Below are positions 15,610-23,545 of a DNA stretch of 64,000 nt, one piece after another. The stretch spans positions 62,001 to 126,000 of the forward strand of contig NZ_JBJNRJ010000005.1 in NCBI RefSeq assembly GCF_046233715.1. Direction: 5' to 3'. Below the pieces are notes generated by a model, which was not told the origin of the DNA, ran no database searches, and saw nothing but the letters and a program-made list of their open reading frames with translations. Position 1 is the stretch's first letter, and every line of letters starts with the position of its first letter. Made by a program: the position numbers and the translations under genes. The stretch comes from Trujillonella humicola. Lineage in GTDB: Bacteria > Actinomycetota > Actinomycetes > Mycobacteriales > Geodermatophilaceae.

Positions 15610-16586
15610 GACGTGCCCCGCGGCCCCCACGGGCGGGGCCGGGGGTTGCGCGCGGCCCGGGCGCGCGGCAGCGGGACGGGCTCGACCCCCGCGACGACCG
15701 GGTTGGACAGCGAGCCGATCCCCTCGACGACGAGGGTCACGACGTCCCCGGGCCGCAGCGGCGGCGGCTGCTCGGACCCCGTCCGGCCCCAGTACTCCAG
15801 CAGGCAGCCGGCTCCGCAGGTCCCGGAGGCGAGCGCGTCGCCGGGCCGGAGCTCGGCGCCGCGGGAGGCGTAGGCCACGATCTCCTCGAACGACCACGCC
15901 ATGTTGGCCAGGGTGTCGCCGCCGCCGGGCAGCGGGACGCCGTTGACCTCGCCGTGCATCTCCAGGACCAGCCGGTCGTCGCGCCGAAACGGGGCCAGCT
16001 CGTCGGCCGTGACGATCCACGGTCCCAGGCTGTTGGCGAAGTCCTTGCCCTTCACCGGTCCCAGCCCGATCGGGACGACCGGGGTCATCAGGTCGCGTGC
16101 GGACCAGTCGTTGAACAGGGTGTACCCCGCGATGTGCTCGCCCGCCTGCTCCGGGGTGAGGTCCCGGCCGGGCCGGCCGATGATGGCGGCGAGCTCGACC
16201 TCGAGGTCCAGCAGCGCGCAGCCAGGCGGGACGGCGACGGGGGTGTCGGGGCCGATGACCGCGTTGGTGTTGGAGAAGTAGAAGACCGGCTGCTCGTACC
16301 AGTTCGGGTGCACCGGCATCCCGAGGGCCGCGAGGCTGCCCTGCAGGTGCTCCTCGAAGGTGATGTAGTCGCGCAGCGTGGGTGGGTGCACCGGTGCGAG
16401 CAGCCGCACCTCGGACAGGGGGAGGGGCCGGCCCTCCCTCGCCCCGGCGACCAGCGCGGTCCGCTCGTCCGGGGACGCCGCGAGCAGGTCCAGGACGCCG
16501 GTCGTGGGGGACAGGGGCTGGACGTCGTCCCCGTCGACGACCGCCGTGCGGGGACCGGAGGCGGTGTCGATGCGGGCGATCCTCAT
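15606..16586 (-). CDS. Fumarylacetoacetate hydrolase family protein
   Basis: A 326-residue FAH-fold enzyme. RDYITFEEHLQGS (about 70-82) carries the likely catalytic His, PVFYFSNTNAVIGPDTPV and LDLEVELAAIIG supply metal-binding acidic residues, and NDWSARDLM and SGTCGAGC follow. It is closer to small bacterial fumarylacetoacetases than the FAH protein at 9924. Expected reaction: cleavage of fumarylacetoacetate (or a related 1,3-diketone) to fumarate and acetoacetate. ATG at 16586 overlaps the stop of the upstream MBL reading frame (ATGA), and its own stop overlaps the acetoacetyl-CoA synthetase start, so expression is coupled. Confidence 0.87.
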   Translation of the reverse strand: MRIARIDTASGPRTAVVDGDDVQPLSPTTGVLDLLAASPDERTALVAGAREGRPLPLSEVRLLAPVHPPTLRDYITFEEHLQGSLAALGMPVHPNWYEQPVFYFSNTNAVIGPDTPVAVPPGCALLDLEVELAAIIGRPGRDLTPEQAGEHIAGYTLFNDWSARDLMTPVVPIGLGPVKGKDFANSLGPWIVTADELAPFRRDDRLVLEMHGEVNGVPLPGGGDTLANMAWSFEEIVAYASRGAELRPGDALASGTCGAGCLLEYWGRTGSEQPPPLRPGDVVTLVVEGIGSLSNPVVAGVEPVPLPRARAARNPRPRPWGPRGTS

Positions 16587-17559
16587 GCCCCTGCCGCTCC
16601 TCTGCCGCCGGCGACCGGCGCCGCACTCCGCGCGCACAGGTCGGCCATCCGGCCGAACTGGTCGAGCCGGTCCGCCCGGGGACGCCCCGGGTCCAGCTCC
16701 TCGTAGACGTTGCCGACGTTGACGGTGATCCGTTCCGGCTCCCCCAGCCCGGCGAACCGGCCGAGGTCGATCGCCGCGACGGCCTCGTCGACGTCCAGAC
16801 CGGCCTCGAAGCAGCGCGTGGCCTCGGTGAGGACGTGGGTCAGGTAGTCGCGGACGTCCAGCACGCCTCGCCGGTCGGTGACCGGTCCGTGGCCCGGCAG
16901 ACGGTGTCCGGCTCGAGGTCCAGGACGGCGTCGCAGGCGGCGATGCACCGGGAGACCGGTCCCTGCCACACGAGGGGAGCGCTGCCGATGAACAGGATGT
17001 CCCCGGTGAAGACGACGCCGGCGTCGGGCACGTGCACCAGGACGTCCCCGGGGGTGTGGGCCGGGCCCACCTGGAGCAGCCGCACCGGTCGTCCGCCGAC
17101 GTCGAGCTCCAGCTCGCCGGCGAAGGTGCGGGTCGGTGGTGCCGCGGTGATCCCCGAGGGGTCGAACCGGCCGGCGTACCGCCGGACGTAGTCGCCGACC
17201 GCGCCCTCGAGCTGCCACAGCGAGGACAGCTCCTCGACCGTCGCCTGGGTCATCGACGCGGCGGCGGCCTCCGAGGCGACGATCTCCACCTCGGGACCGG
17301 CGACCAGCTGGTTGCCGAACCAGTGGTCGCCGTCGGCGTGGGTGTTGACCACGGACCGGACGGGGTGGTCGGCGCGCAGGGACGCGGTGCCGTCGAGCAT
17401 CTCGGCGGTGTGGGCGACGTCCAGATGCGTGTCGACCAGCAGCGACTGCCCGGCGCCGCGCACCAGTCCGGAGTTGCTCTGCCCCCAGCCGCCGGGGGGC
17501 AGCAGCCAGGCTGTGCAGCCGTGCCCGAGGTCGTGCACGCCGTGCGCGTAGCCGGTCAC
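16583..17559 (-). pseudogene. MBL-fold metallo-hydrolase, frameshifted
   Basis: From the GTG at 17559 the frame gives an MBL hydrolase: HADGDHW (first metal site), PAHTPGD and TGDILF. At about 16899-16900 the reading frame breaks just after LEPDT-V: this frame then runs to a stop at 16840, while the neighbouring frame continues with the expected LPGHGPVTDRRG and about 100 more residues to a stop at 16583. One missing base would restore it. The C-terminal frame is clearly coding and its stop overlaps the next gene's ATG, so the intact gene was 17559-16583. The start overlaps the P450 stop (GTGA). Either an inactivated gene or a sequencing error in a GC-rich run. Confidence 0.82.
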
Positions 17560-18755
17560 CGGGGCACCTCGGCGAGGACCGCGCGGACCGGCAGCGACGC
17601 GAACTCGCGCATCGTGCCGCTCGGGTGGCGCACCGCGTCACCGGCGCGCTCGAACCGCTCCACCCGGCGGGCCAGCTCGGACAGCACGGAGGTGACCTCG
17701 AGCCGGGCCAGCGGCGCGCCGAGGCACAGGTGCACCGAGGCGCCGAAGGCGAGATGGCTGCGGGCGTTCCCGCGCGTCACGTCGAGCCGGTCGGGATCGG
17801 GGAACTGCCGCTCGTCGCGGCCGGTCGCGCCCAGGACCACGCCGACCGCGGCGCCGGCCGGCACCGGGATCCCGCCGATCTCGGCCTGCGCGCGGGTGCG
17901 GCGGTAGAAGATCCGGAACGGCGCCTCGAAGCGCAGCAGCTCGTCGACGGCGTTGGGGATCAGGTCGGGGCGGCTCCGCAGGAGCTCCCACTGGTCCGGG
18001 TGCTCGACGAAGGCGTCGATCGCGTTGCCGAGCAGCGCGCCGGTGGAGTCGATGCCGGCCATCCAGATGGATGCGAGCGTCATCAGCCGCTCGGGTCCCT
18101 CGGCGGCCAGGCCCCCGTTCGCGCCGCCCTCGTCCACGAGGAGCCGGCCGAGGCAGTGCGCCGGCATGCCGGGGACGCCGTCGCTGATCAGCCAGCCCAG
18201 CGCCTCGGCGAGCAGTTCGGCGTGCCGGGCCGTCCCGGCCGGTTCCTCCGCCCGCACGACGGCGTCGCTCCAGTCGACCAGGGTCTGCACGCTCGGCGGG
18301 GTGAGCCCCGTCAGCAGCTCCATCGCCCGGTCGGGCATCGGCTGCGCCACCACCTGCACCGCGTCGAACTCTCCGAGCTCGGCGACCCGTCCGGCGATCT
18401 CGACGGCAGCGGCTTCGACCCCCGGGCGCAGCTGCTCGACCGGCGACTTGCCGAACGCCGGCTGCACCGCACGGCGGATCCGGTTGTGCTCGGGCGGGTC
18501 GCTCTCGAGCAGCGGGTAGCGCACGTCGCGGGTCGGCGCGCTGTAGGTGACCCCGTCGCCCGACACGAAGTCCCTGTGGTTGCGCAGCACCGCCGCGCCG
18601 TCGGCGTACCCGGCGACGAGCCAGATGTCCCGGTCGGGCTCGTGCACGACGGGACCGGCCGCGCGGAGCCGGGCGTACAGCGGGTACGGGTCGTCCAGGA
18701 CCTCGGGGCGGTACGGGTCCAGGGACCGGGCCGGCGTGGTCGTTATCGTGGTCAT
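17556..18755 (-). CDS. Cytochrome P450
   Basis: A 399-residue soluble bacterial class I P450. The I-helix is WMAGIDSTGA, the K-helix ExxR is in ELLRFEAP, and the haem loop is HLAFGASVHLCLG with the cysteine near 343. The loop has Ser where the second Gly of FGxGxHxCxG is usual. ATG at 18755 follows GGGGAGA; an upstream in-frame ATG at 18791 is inside the operator region and is not preferred. No ferredoxin or reductase gene is next to it. First gene of the operon with MBL, FAH and acetoacetyl-CoA synthetase, probably repressed by the divergent TetR. Substrate unknown, possibly an aromatic or cyclic compound. Confidence 0.92.
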   Translation of the reverse strand: MTTITTTPARSLDPYRPEVLDDPYPLYARLRAAGPVVHEPDRDIWLVAGYADGAAVLRNHRDFVSGDGVTYSAPTRDVRYPLLESDPPEHNRIRRAVQPAFGKSPVEQLRPGVEAAAVEIAGRVAELGEFDAVQVVAQPMPDRAMELLTGLTPPSVQTLVDWSDAVVRAEEPAGTARHAELLAEALGWLISDGVPGMPAHCLGRLLVDEGGANGGLAAEGPERLMTLASIWMAGIDSTGALLGNAIDAFVEHPDQWELLRSRPDLIPNAVDELLRFEAPFRIFYRRTRAQAEIGGIPVPAGAAVGVVLGATGRDERQFPDPDRLDVTRGNARSHLAFGASVHLCLGAPLARLEVTSVLSELARRVERFERAGDAVRHPSGTMREFASLPVRAVLAEVPR

Positions 18756-18772
18756 CGGTTCTCCCCAGCGTG

Positions 18773-18827
18773 GAGTTGCACTCCGGTGCAAGTGACGAGG
18801 GCCACAGAGTTGTACTCAGGTGCAAGT
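18773..18827. promoter_or_regulatory. Twin palindromic operator for TetR regulator
   Basis: Two 21-base near-identical repeats lie at 18773-18793 and 18807-18827, offset by 34 bases. Each contains a palindrome: TTGCACTCCGGTGCAA at 18776-18791 (perfect 6-base arms) and TTGTACTCAGGTGCAA at 18810-18825 (one arm mismatch). They occupy the spacer between the P450 start (18755, minus) and the TetR start (18858, plus). This is the classic arrangement for a self-regulating TetR repressor with two binding sites. Confidence 0.75.
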
Positions 18828-18857
18828 CCGCCAAGGAGCTGTTCGAGAAGGAGCGCG

Positions 18858-19451
18858 GTGGCGAGCCCCAAGGCCTTCGACGGTCCCCGTGCCGCCGCCA
18901 CGCGAGACCAGCTCTACGAGGCGGCCGCGGCTCTGTTCGTGGAGCGCGGCTACGACGAGACGACGATGGCCGACATCGCCGAGCGCGCCGGCACCTCGCG
19001 GCGGACGGCGTTCAACCACTTCCCGCGCAAGAGCGACATCCCCATGCTCTGGACCCGTCGGCTGGCCGACGTCGCGGTGGCCGCGGATGCCACGGCAGGC
19101 GAGTACACCGCTCCGGAGCGGGTCCGCGCGTACTTCTGGACGATCAGCGAGCTCGTCGAGGCCGAGTCCGAGATCTCCCGGCAGATGATGCTCGGCTGGA
19201 CTTCGGCGAACGGACCCATCCAGTACGAGTCGCAGCTGCTGGCCGACCTGGCACCGCTGCTCCGCGCCGGCCAGGCTGCCGGCCAGGTCGACGCATCGGT
19301 CGATGTCGACGTCGTCTCCCGGACCCTCAGCGACGCGTACATGGGCGCGGTCTTCCGCTGGGTCCGCACCACCGACCCGAGCGTCACCCTGCGAGCCCAG
19401 GCGGACGCGTCGATCGAGCTCGTCCTCTCCGCCGTCCGCGTCCGGCAGTAG
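18858..19451 (+). CDS. TetR family transcriptional regulator
   Basis: A 197-residue TetR-type repressor. The N-terminal helix-turn-helix spans about residues 12-60 (LYEAAAALFVERGYDETTMADIAERAGTS followed by RRTAFNHFPRKSDI). The C-terminal ligand domain contains WTISELVEAESEIS and is of the broad TetR_C type. The GTG at 18858 was chosen because GAAGGAG lies five bases upstream and it starts right before the DNA-binding domain. It is divergent from the P450 operon, with two palindromic repeats in the spacer, and most likely represses both units. The inducer is unknown. Confidence 0.88.
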   Translation: MASPKAFDGPRAAATRDQLYEAAAALFVERGYDETTMADIAERAGTSRRTAFNHFPRKSDIPMLWTRRLADVAVAADATAGEYTAPERVRAYFWTISELVEAESEISRQMMLGWTSANGPIQYESQLLADLAPLLRAGQAAGQVDASVDVDVVSRTLSDAYMGAVFRWVRTTDPSVTLRAQADASIELVLSAVRVRQ

Positions 19452-19597
19452 ATTTCCCAGCCTGATCGGCGCCGGTGCGGTCGTCGACGGCGGCTCCGGG
19501 CGTCGCAGGACGCGGCGGGCGCGCGGGGTCCGTCCGTTGACCGCCGCCTGGACGGTGCGGACGCATCCGTGCGCGGCGACGAGGACGAAACGGGGTC

Positions 19598-19795
19598 ATG
19601 AGCGCGGTCACTGCCGACGTCGCCCCGGATCTCCTGCTGGCGGAGTTCAGCCTGGCTCGCCGCGACCTGGCGGCGGCCACGGCTGCTCAGCGTCGCAAGG
19701 ACACGTCCGCGGCGCGCAGGGAGGTCGCGGAGTGCCGGTCGCGGATCGACAGGATCCTCGACAGATGGAACGCAGGCTCCCGCGTTCCGTTGTGA
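19598..19795 (+). CDS. Small conserved-looking hypothetical protein
   Basis: A 65-residue protein rich in Ala, Arg, Asp and Glu, predicted to be helical throughout (LLAEFSLARRDLAAATAAQRRKDTSAARREVAECRSRIDRIL). It has no signal peptide or membrane span. Codon use is GC-rich at third positions, as in real genes here, but only a weak ribosome site (GGGG) precedes the ATG. It stands alone between the TetR gene and the convergent LigD-polymerase gene. The heptad-like pattern could form a short coiled coil. No function is assigned. Confidence 0.5.
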   Translation: MSAVTADVAPDLLLAEFSLARRDLAAATAAQRRKDTSAARREVAECRSRIDRILDRWNAGSRVPL

Positions 19796-19898
19796 CACCG
19801 GACCGCCGTCCCGCAGGTTGTCGACGGCAGCACGTCCTCGAGCCGGCTCGCCACGGAAGCACGTCAGTGGGCGAACCAGCGCCGTGCGCCCGTCGCCC

Positions 19899-20966
19899 TC
19901 ACGCCTCGTCGGCGGCGGGCTTCCTGGCGCGGCTCGGCTGGACCCGCATCGGTTCGCCCGGCATCTTCGGGTAGTCCGGGGGATAAGGCATGTCACCGAG
20001 CCCCTGGTCGGCGGCCTGCCGCTCCGCCAGCTCCAGCAGCGGCTCGATGCCGAACGCGTGGTCGGCCAGCCCGGCGTGCTTGTCACCGACCGCGGCGAAC
20101 CGCTCCGGCATGGTCAGCACGGTGAAGTCGGCCGGGTGGACGTCGGGCAGCTCGTCCCAGTCCAGCGGCGCCGACACCGGGGCGTGCGGCTTGGGCCGGA
20201 TTGAGTAGGCCGAGGCGATCGTGCGGTCCCGGGCCATCTGGTTGTAGTCGATGAAGATCTTCTCGCCGCGCTCCTCCTTCCACCACGATATCGTGACCCG
20301 GTCGGGGAGGCGGCGTTCCAGCTCCCGGCCGAACGCGATGACCGCCCGGCGGACCTCGGTGAAGGTCCACCGCGGCTGGATCGGCACGTAGATGTGCACG
20401 CCGCGGCCGCCCGAGGTCTTCGGCCAGCCCTGCATGCCGAACTCCGCGAGCAGTTCGCGCACGTGGGGGGCGACCCACACGGCGTCGGAGAAGTCGGTGC
20501 CCGGCTGCGGGTCGAGGTCGATGCGGATCTGGTTCGGCGACTCGACGTCGTCCTTGCCGACCGGCCACGGGTGGAACGTCAGCGTGCCGAGGTTGGCGCA
20601 CCAGGCGACCACGGCCACGGAGTCGGGCGCGATCTCGTCCGCCGTCCGCCCGCTGGGGAAGGTGATGTGCGCGGTCGGCACCCAGTCGGGGGCGTTCTTG
20701 GGCACCCGCTTCTGGTAGAAGGCGTCGCCGGTGTTGTCCATCCGGGTCGACAGCCGCGCCCCCTCGAACACCCCGCCCGGCCAGCGCTCCAGCGTCGTCG
20801 GCCGGTCCCGCAGGGCGGACAGGATGCCGTCGCCGACGCTGAGGAAGTAGGTGACGACGTCGATCTTGCGGATGCCCTGCTCGGCGAAGTACGGCTTCTC
20901 CGGGTTCGAGACGCGCACCTCGCGCCCGTCCACCTGGAGGACGACGGCGTCCTTGCTGGAGGCCAT
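19899..20966 (-). CDS. NHEJ polymerase (LigD PolDom, primase-like)
   Basis: A 355-residue archaeo-eukaryotic primase-type polymerase, the polymerase domain of LigD as a separate protein. Visible are the PEKPYFAEQGI start, RMDNTGDAFYQKRVPKNAPDW, NLGTLTFHPWP, the catalytic DLD in RIDLDPQPG (about 148-152), TSGGRGVHIYVPI, and IDYNQMARDRTIASAYSIRP. It fills gaps with ribo- or deoxynucleotides during non-homologous end joining, working with Ku and a ligase. No Ku gene is in the window; the ligase domain is encoded separately at 23542-24612. The C-terminal tail is basic (SRARKPAADEA). Confidence 0.92.
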   Translation of the reverse strand: MASSKDAVVLQVDGREVRVSNPEKPYFAEQGIRKIDVVTYFLSVGDGILSALRDRPTTLERWPGGVFEGARLSTRMDNTGDAFYQKRVPKNAPDWVPTAHITFPSGRTADEIAPDSVAVVAWCANLGTLTFHPWPVGKDDVESPNQIRIDLDPQPGTDFSDAVWVAPHVRELLAEFGMQGWPKTSGGRGVHIYVPIQPRWTFTEVRRAVIAFGRELERRLPDRVTISWWKEERGEKIFIDYNQMARDRTIASAYSIRPKPHAPVSAPLDWDELPDVHPADFTVLTMPERFAAVGDKHAGLADHAFGIEPLLELAERQAADQGLGDMPYPPDYPKMPGEPMRVQPSRARKPAADEA

Positions 20967-20999
20967 GAACGCCCTTCCGTCGAGGTCAGCGCCCCGGCG

Positions 21000-22565
21000 T
21001 CAGGCCGGGCACGTCAGCCCATCCTGCGGGACGGCCAGGTCGATCAGGTAGGCGTTGACCGCCCCTGTCACGCATTCGGTTCGCGGGTAGGCGGTGTGCC
21101 CCTGCCCCTCCCAGGTGACCAGGACGCCGGAGTCGAGGGTCTCGGCCATGTCGACCGAGCCCTGGATCGGGGTGATCGGGTCGCCGGCGTTGCCGATCAC
21201 CACGATCGGCTCGCTGCCCTCGGCGTCCCGCTCCGGCAGCGGGGTGCGCGGGGCCTCCCACACGCTGCACAGGTACAGCGCGGCCGCGGAGTCGGCGCCG
21301 AACAGCGGGAAGCGGGCGCCCCAGTCGGCGGCCAGCGCCGCGATGTCGTCCCGGCTGAACGTCACGTCCTCGGGGGTGTCCGCGCAGTTGATCGCCAGGT
21401 TCGCGTCGAACAGGTTGGCGTAGCTGCCGTCGGCCCGCCGCTGGCTGTAGCTGTCGGCCAGCGAGAACAGCCCGGCGGCGTCCCCGTCACGGGCGGCGCG
21501 CAGCGACTGGGACAGCTGCGGCCACGACGCCGGGTCGTACATCGCCGCGGTGACGGCGGTCATCACGATGCCCGGCGTCGCCTGCCGCGTCTCGCCCGGC
21601 ACGCTGCTGGGGATCGGTGCCGCGGCCGCCTCCCCGAGCAGGTCGTTCACGTACTGCCGCGGGTCGTCGCTGACCGGGCAGCCGGAGATCAGACCCGTGC
21701 AGCTGGCGGCGAAGGCGTCGAACCCGGCCTCCAGGCCCGCGGCGCCGGCTTCCGCGTTGGCCTGCGCGTCGGCGGTGGGGTCCACGGCGGCGTCGAGGAC
21801 CAGGGCGCGCACCTGCTCGGGGAACAGCTCGGCGTAGGTGGAGCCCAGCGTGGTGCCGTAGGAGTAGCCGAGGAAGGTCAGCTGCTCGTCGCCGAGCGCA
21901 GCCCGCAGCCGGTCCATGTCCCGGGCGGTGTCCACGGTGTTGAAGGCACCCAGCGCGTCGCCGTACTGCTCGGCGCAGGACGCCGCGATCTCGTCGTAGA
22001 GGCCCAGCACGGCGTCCAGCTGCTCCGGCTGCACCGGCCGCGGCTCGTCGGAGAAGAACTGGTCCTTCTGCTCGTCGGTGAAGCACTCGACCGGCGTGGT
22101 CAGCCCGACGCCGCGCGGGTCGAAACCGATGAGGTCGAAGCGGCCGAGCACGTCCTCGGGCAGGGTCTGCGACAGGCTGAGCGCCGCGTCGGCCCCGGAG
22201 CCGCCGGGCCCGCCGGGGTTGACCACCAGCGAGCCGATGCGATCGGTCTGGCCGGGGAAGCGCGCACGGAGCACGAACATGGGCAGCGTCTCGCTGTCGG
22301 CCTCCTCGTAGGAGATCGGCACGTCGAGGTAGCCGCACTCGTAGGCCAGCGACCGCGGGTTGGCCACGCCGAGGCCGAGGATCTCGTCGGTGCAGTCCTG
22401 CAGCTCGATCGGCTCGACGTCGGTCGCCGGCGTCGTCGGCGCCGCCGTCGTCGTCTCGGCGGCGGCGGTGCTGTCGGCGTCGTCGCCGTTCCCGGACGAC
22501 GTGCAGCCGGTGACGGCGAGGAGCAGGCCGGACGCGGCGGCCAGCAGACCGCGGGAGGCTCGCAT
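21000..22565 (-). CDS. Secreted lipoprotein S33 peptidase (tripeptidyl aminopeptidase type)
   Basis: A 521-residue alpha/beta hydrolase with a lipoprotein signal peptide (LLLAVTGC lipobox near residue 20) and a Ser/Thr/Ala-rich linker. VNPGGPGGSGAD is the oxyanion region, GYSYGTTLG near 235 holds the nucleophile Ser, GNAGDPITP holds the Asp and GQGHTAY the His. The C-terminal TAP-like domain confirms the S33 aminopeptidase branch. It likely trims peptides at the cell surface. The ATG at 22565 is eight bases after TACGCT on the coding strand and lacks a ribosome site, so the transcript may be leaderless. Separated by a hairpin from the sortase operon upstream. Confidence 0.9.
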   Translation of the reverse strand: MRASRGLLAAASGLLLAVTGCTSSGNGDDADSTAAAETTTAAPTTPATDVEPIELQDCTDEILGLGVANPRSLAYECGYLDVPISYEEADSETLPMFVLRARFPGQTDRIGSLVVNPGGPGGSGADAALSLSQTLPEDVLGRFDLIGFDPRGVGLTTPVECFTDEQKDQFFSDEPRPVQPEQLDAVLGLYDEIAASCAEQYGDALGAFNTVDTARDMDRLRAALGDEQLTFLGYSYGTTLGSTYAELFPEQVRALVLDAAVDPTADAQANAEAGAAGLEAGFDAFAASCTGLISGCPVSDDPRQYVNDLLGEAAAAPIPSSVPGETRQATPGIVMTAVTAAMYDPASWPQLSQSLRAARDGDAAGLFSLADSYSQRRADGSYANLFDANLAINCADTPEDVTFSRDDIAALAADWGARFPLFGADSAAALYLCSVWEAPRTPLPERDAEGSEPIVVIGNAGDPITPIQGSVDMAETLDSGVLVTWEGQGHTAYPRTECVTGAVNAYLIDLAVPQDGLTCPA

Positions 22566-22573
22566 GATCAACC

Positions 22574-22579
22574 AGCGTA
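22574..22579 (-). promoter_or_regulatory. Putative -10 box of leaderless S33 peptidase mRNA
   Basis: On the minus strand TACGCT is followed by eight bases and then the ATG at 22565, matching the TANNNT -10 spacing seen at several other leaderless starts in this window. No Shine-Dalgarno sequence is present. Confidence 0.45.
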
Positions 22580-22588
22580 GATGAAGGA

Positions 22589-22639
22589 CCTGCCTGCCCC
22601 CCATCCCTCGCAGGCTCGCGACGGGCCCCTGCAGGCAGG
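22589..22639 (-). terminator. Hairpin repeat element A (terminator-like)
   Basis: CCTGCCTGC (22589-22597) and GCAGGCAGG (22631-22639) pair perfectly. The interior contains CGCAGGCTC and CGGGCCCC, the same words in the same order as in the element at 43663-43709. It follows the stop of the small membrane-protein gene, so it probably ends the sortase operon. It seems to belong to a dispersed hairpin family. Confidence 0.6.
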
Positions 22640-22647
22640 CCGGCGGG

Positions 22648-22803
22648 TCAATCGACGGTGACGTCGGTGAACGGCAGCAGGTGCTCGACCCGCGGGAAGA
22701 CGACGAACAGCAGCAGCGCGCTGACCGCGAGCACGAGCAGCAGCGCCAGGAACGCCTTGCTGCCGGTGCCGCCGGGCAGCCGCCCCCAGATCCACGAGTA
22801 CAC
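22648..22803 (-). CDS. Small single-span membrane protein
   Basis: A 51-residue protein starting with GTG at 22803. The sequence VYSWIWGRLPGG is followed by one hydrophobic helix (about residues 17-36, AFLALLLVLAVSALLLFVVF) and a short tail PRVEHLLPFTDVTVD. The small W/P-rich amphipathic start, one span and VEHLLPF end resemble short actinobacterial membrane proteins I have seen beside sortase genes; its function is unknown. It starts 11 bases after the sortase stop and so is the last gene of the signal peptidase-ligase-sortase unit. It was found by reading the strand directly. Confidence 0.72.
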   Translation of the reverse strand: MYSWIWGRLPGGTGSKAFLALLLVLAVSALLLFVVFPRVEHLLPFTDVTVD

Positions 22804-22813
22804 GGCCTCGACC

Positions 22814-23545
22814 TCAGCCTTCCTGCAGCGCGGGGGGTCCGTCGGGGGCGGCGGCGCGCATGATGGGCCCCCCGTCGAGGACCGCGTGGACGATGAGCCG
22901 CTCCCGCGCCGAGTACTCCGGGTGGCAGGTGGTCAGGGTCAGGTAGGCGCCCGACGGCGGCACCTCCGGGGGAGCGAGCGGGGTGGGGGAGATCACCGAC
23001 ACGTCGCTGGGCGAGACGATCTGCTGGCCGGGCACCGGGCCGCCGAAGTCGCCGGTCGCCGGGTCGCCGAGCACCCGGTAGACGTACCAGGCGTCGGCGG
23101 TCTCGACCACGATCGGGTCGCCGGGCCGCAGCTCGTCGAGCTCCAGGAACGGCGAGCCGCGGCCCACGCGGTGCCCGGCGACGGCGAAGTTGCCCTGCTC
23201 ACCGGGCAGCGCCGTGCCGACGTAGTGGCCGGGCCCCTGCTCGAGCTCCGCGGCGCCGGTGCCCTCGACCACCGCCCGGTTCCAGCCGGCGCCCAGCCCG
23301 GGGATGTGCAGGAAGGCGAACGGCTGCCCGACCTCCGGCGTGATCGGTGCGGGCGTGCCGCCGGAGGCCGTGCCGTCCCACTCGTCGCGCAGCTCGTCGC
23401 TGAGCTGCTCCTGCGCCTGGCCGGCGAGGATGTCGGTGACGTAGAGCTCGTAGACGACGAACAGCAGCAGCACGAAGCCGATCGTCAGCAGCAGCTGCCC
23501 GACGCCGCGCAGGCCCGTGCGGGCCAGGTCCCCGACGCGGCTCAT
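22814..23545 (-). CDS. Class E sortase
   Basis: A 243-residue membrane-anchored sortase. An N-terminal span (about 15-36, VGQLLLTIGFVLLLFVVYELYV) is followed by an extracellular sortase barrel with the catalytic His in AVAGHRV (about 124), the Cys in TLTTCHPEYS (about 206) and the Arg in SARERL (about 213). The TLTTC motif and length fit class E, which links surface proteins (often with LAxTG signals) to the wall or polymerises pilins. The ATG at 23545 overlaps the ligase stop (ATGA). No clear LPxTG/LAxTG substrate was seen next door. Confidence 0.93.
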   Translation of the reverse strand: MSRVGDLARTGLRGVGQLLLTIGFVLLLFVVYELYVTDILAGQAQEQLSDELRDEWDGTASGGTPAPITPEVGQPFAFLHIPGLGAGWNRAVVEGTGAAELEQGPGHYVGTALPGEQGNFAVAGHRVGRGSPFLELDELRPGDPIVVETADAWYVYRVLGDPATGDFGGPVPGQQIVSPSDVSVISPTPLAPPEVPPSGAYLTLTTCHPEYSARERLIVHAVLDGGPIMRAAAPDGPPALQEG

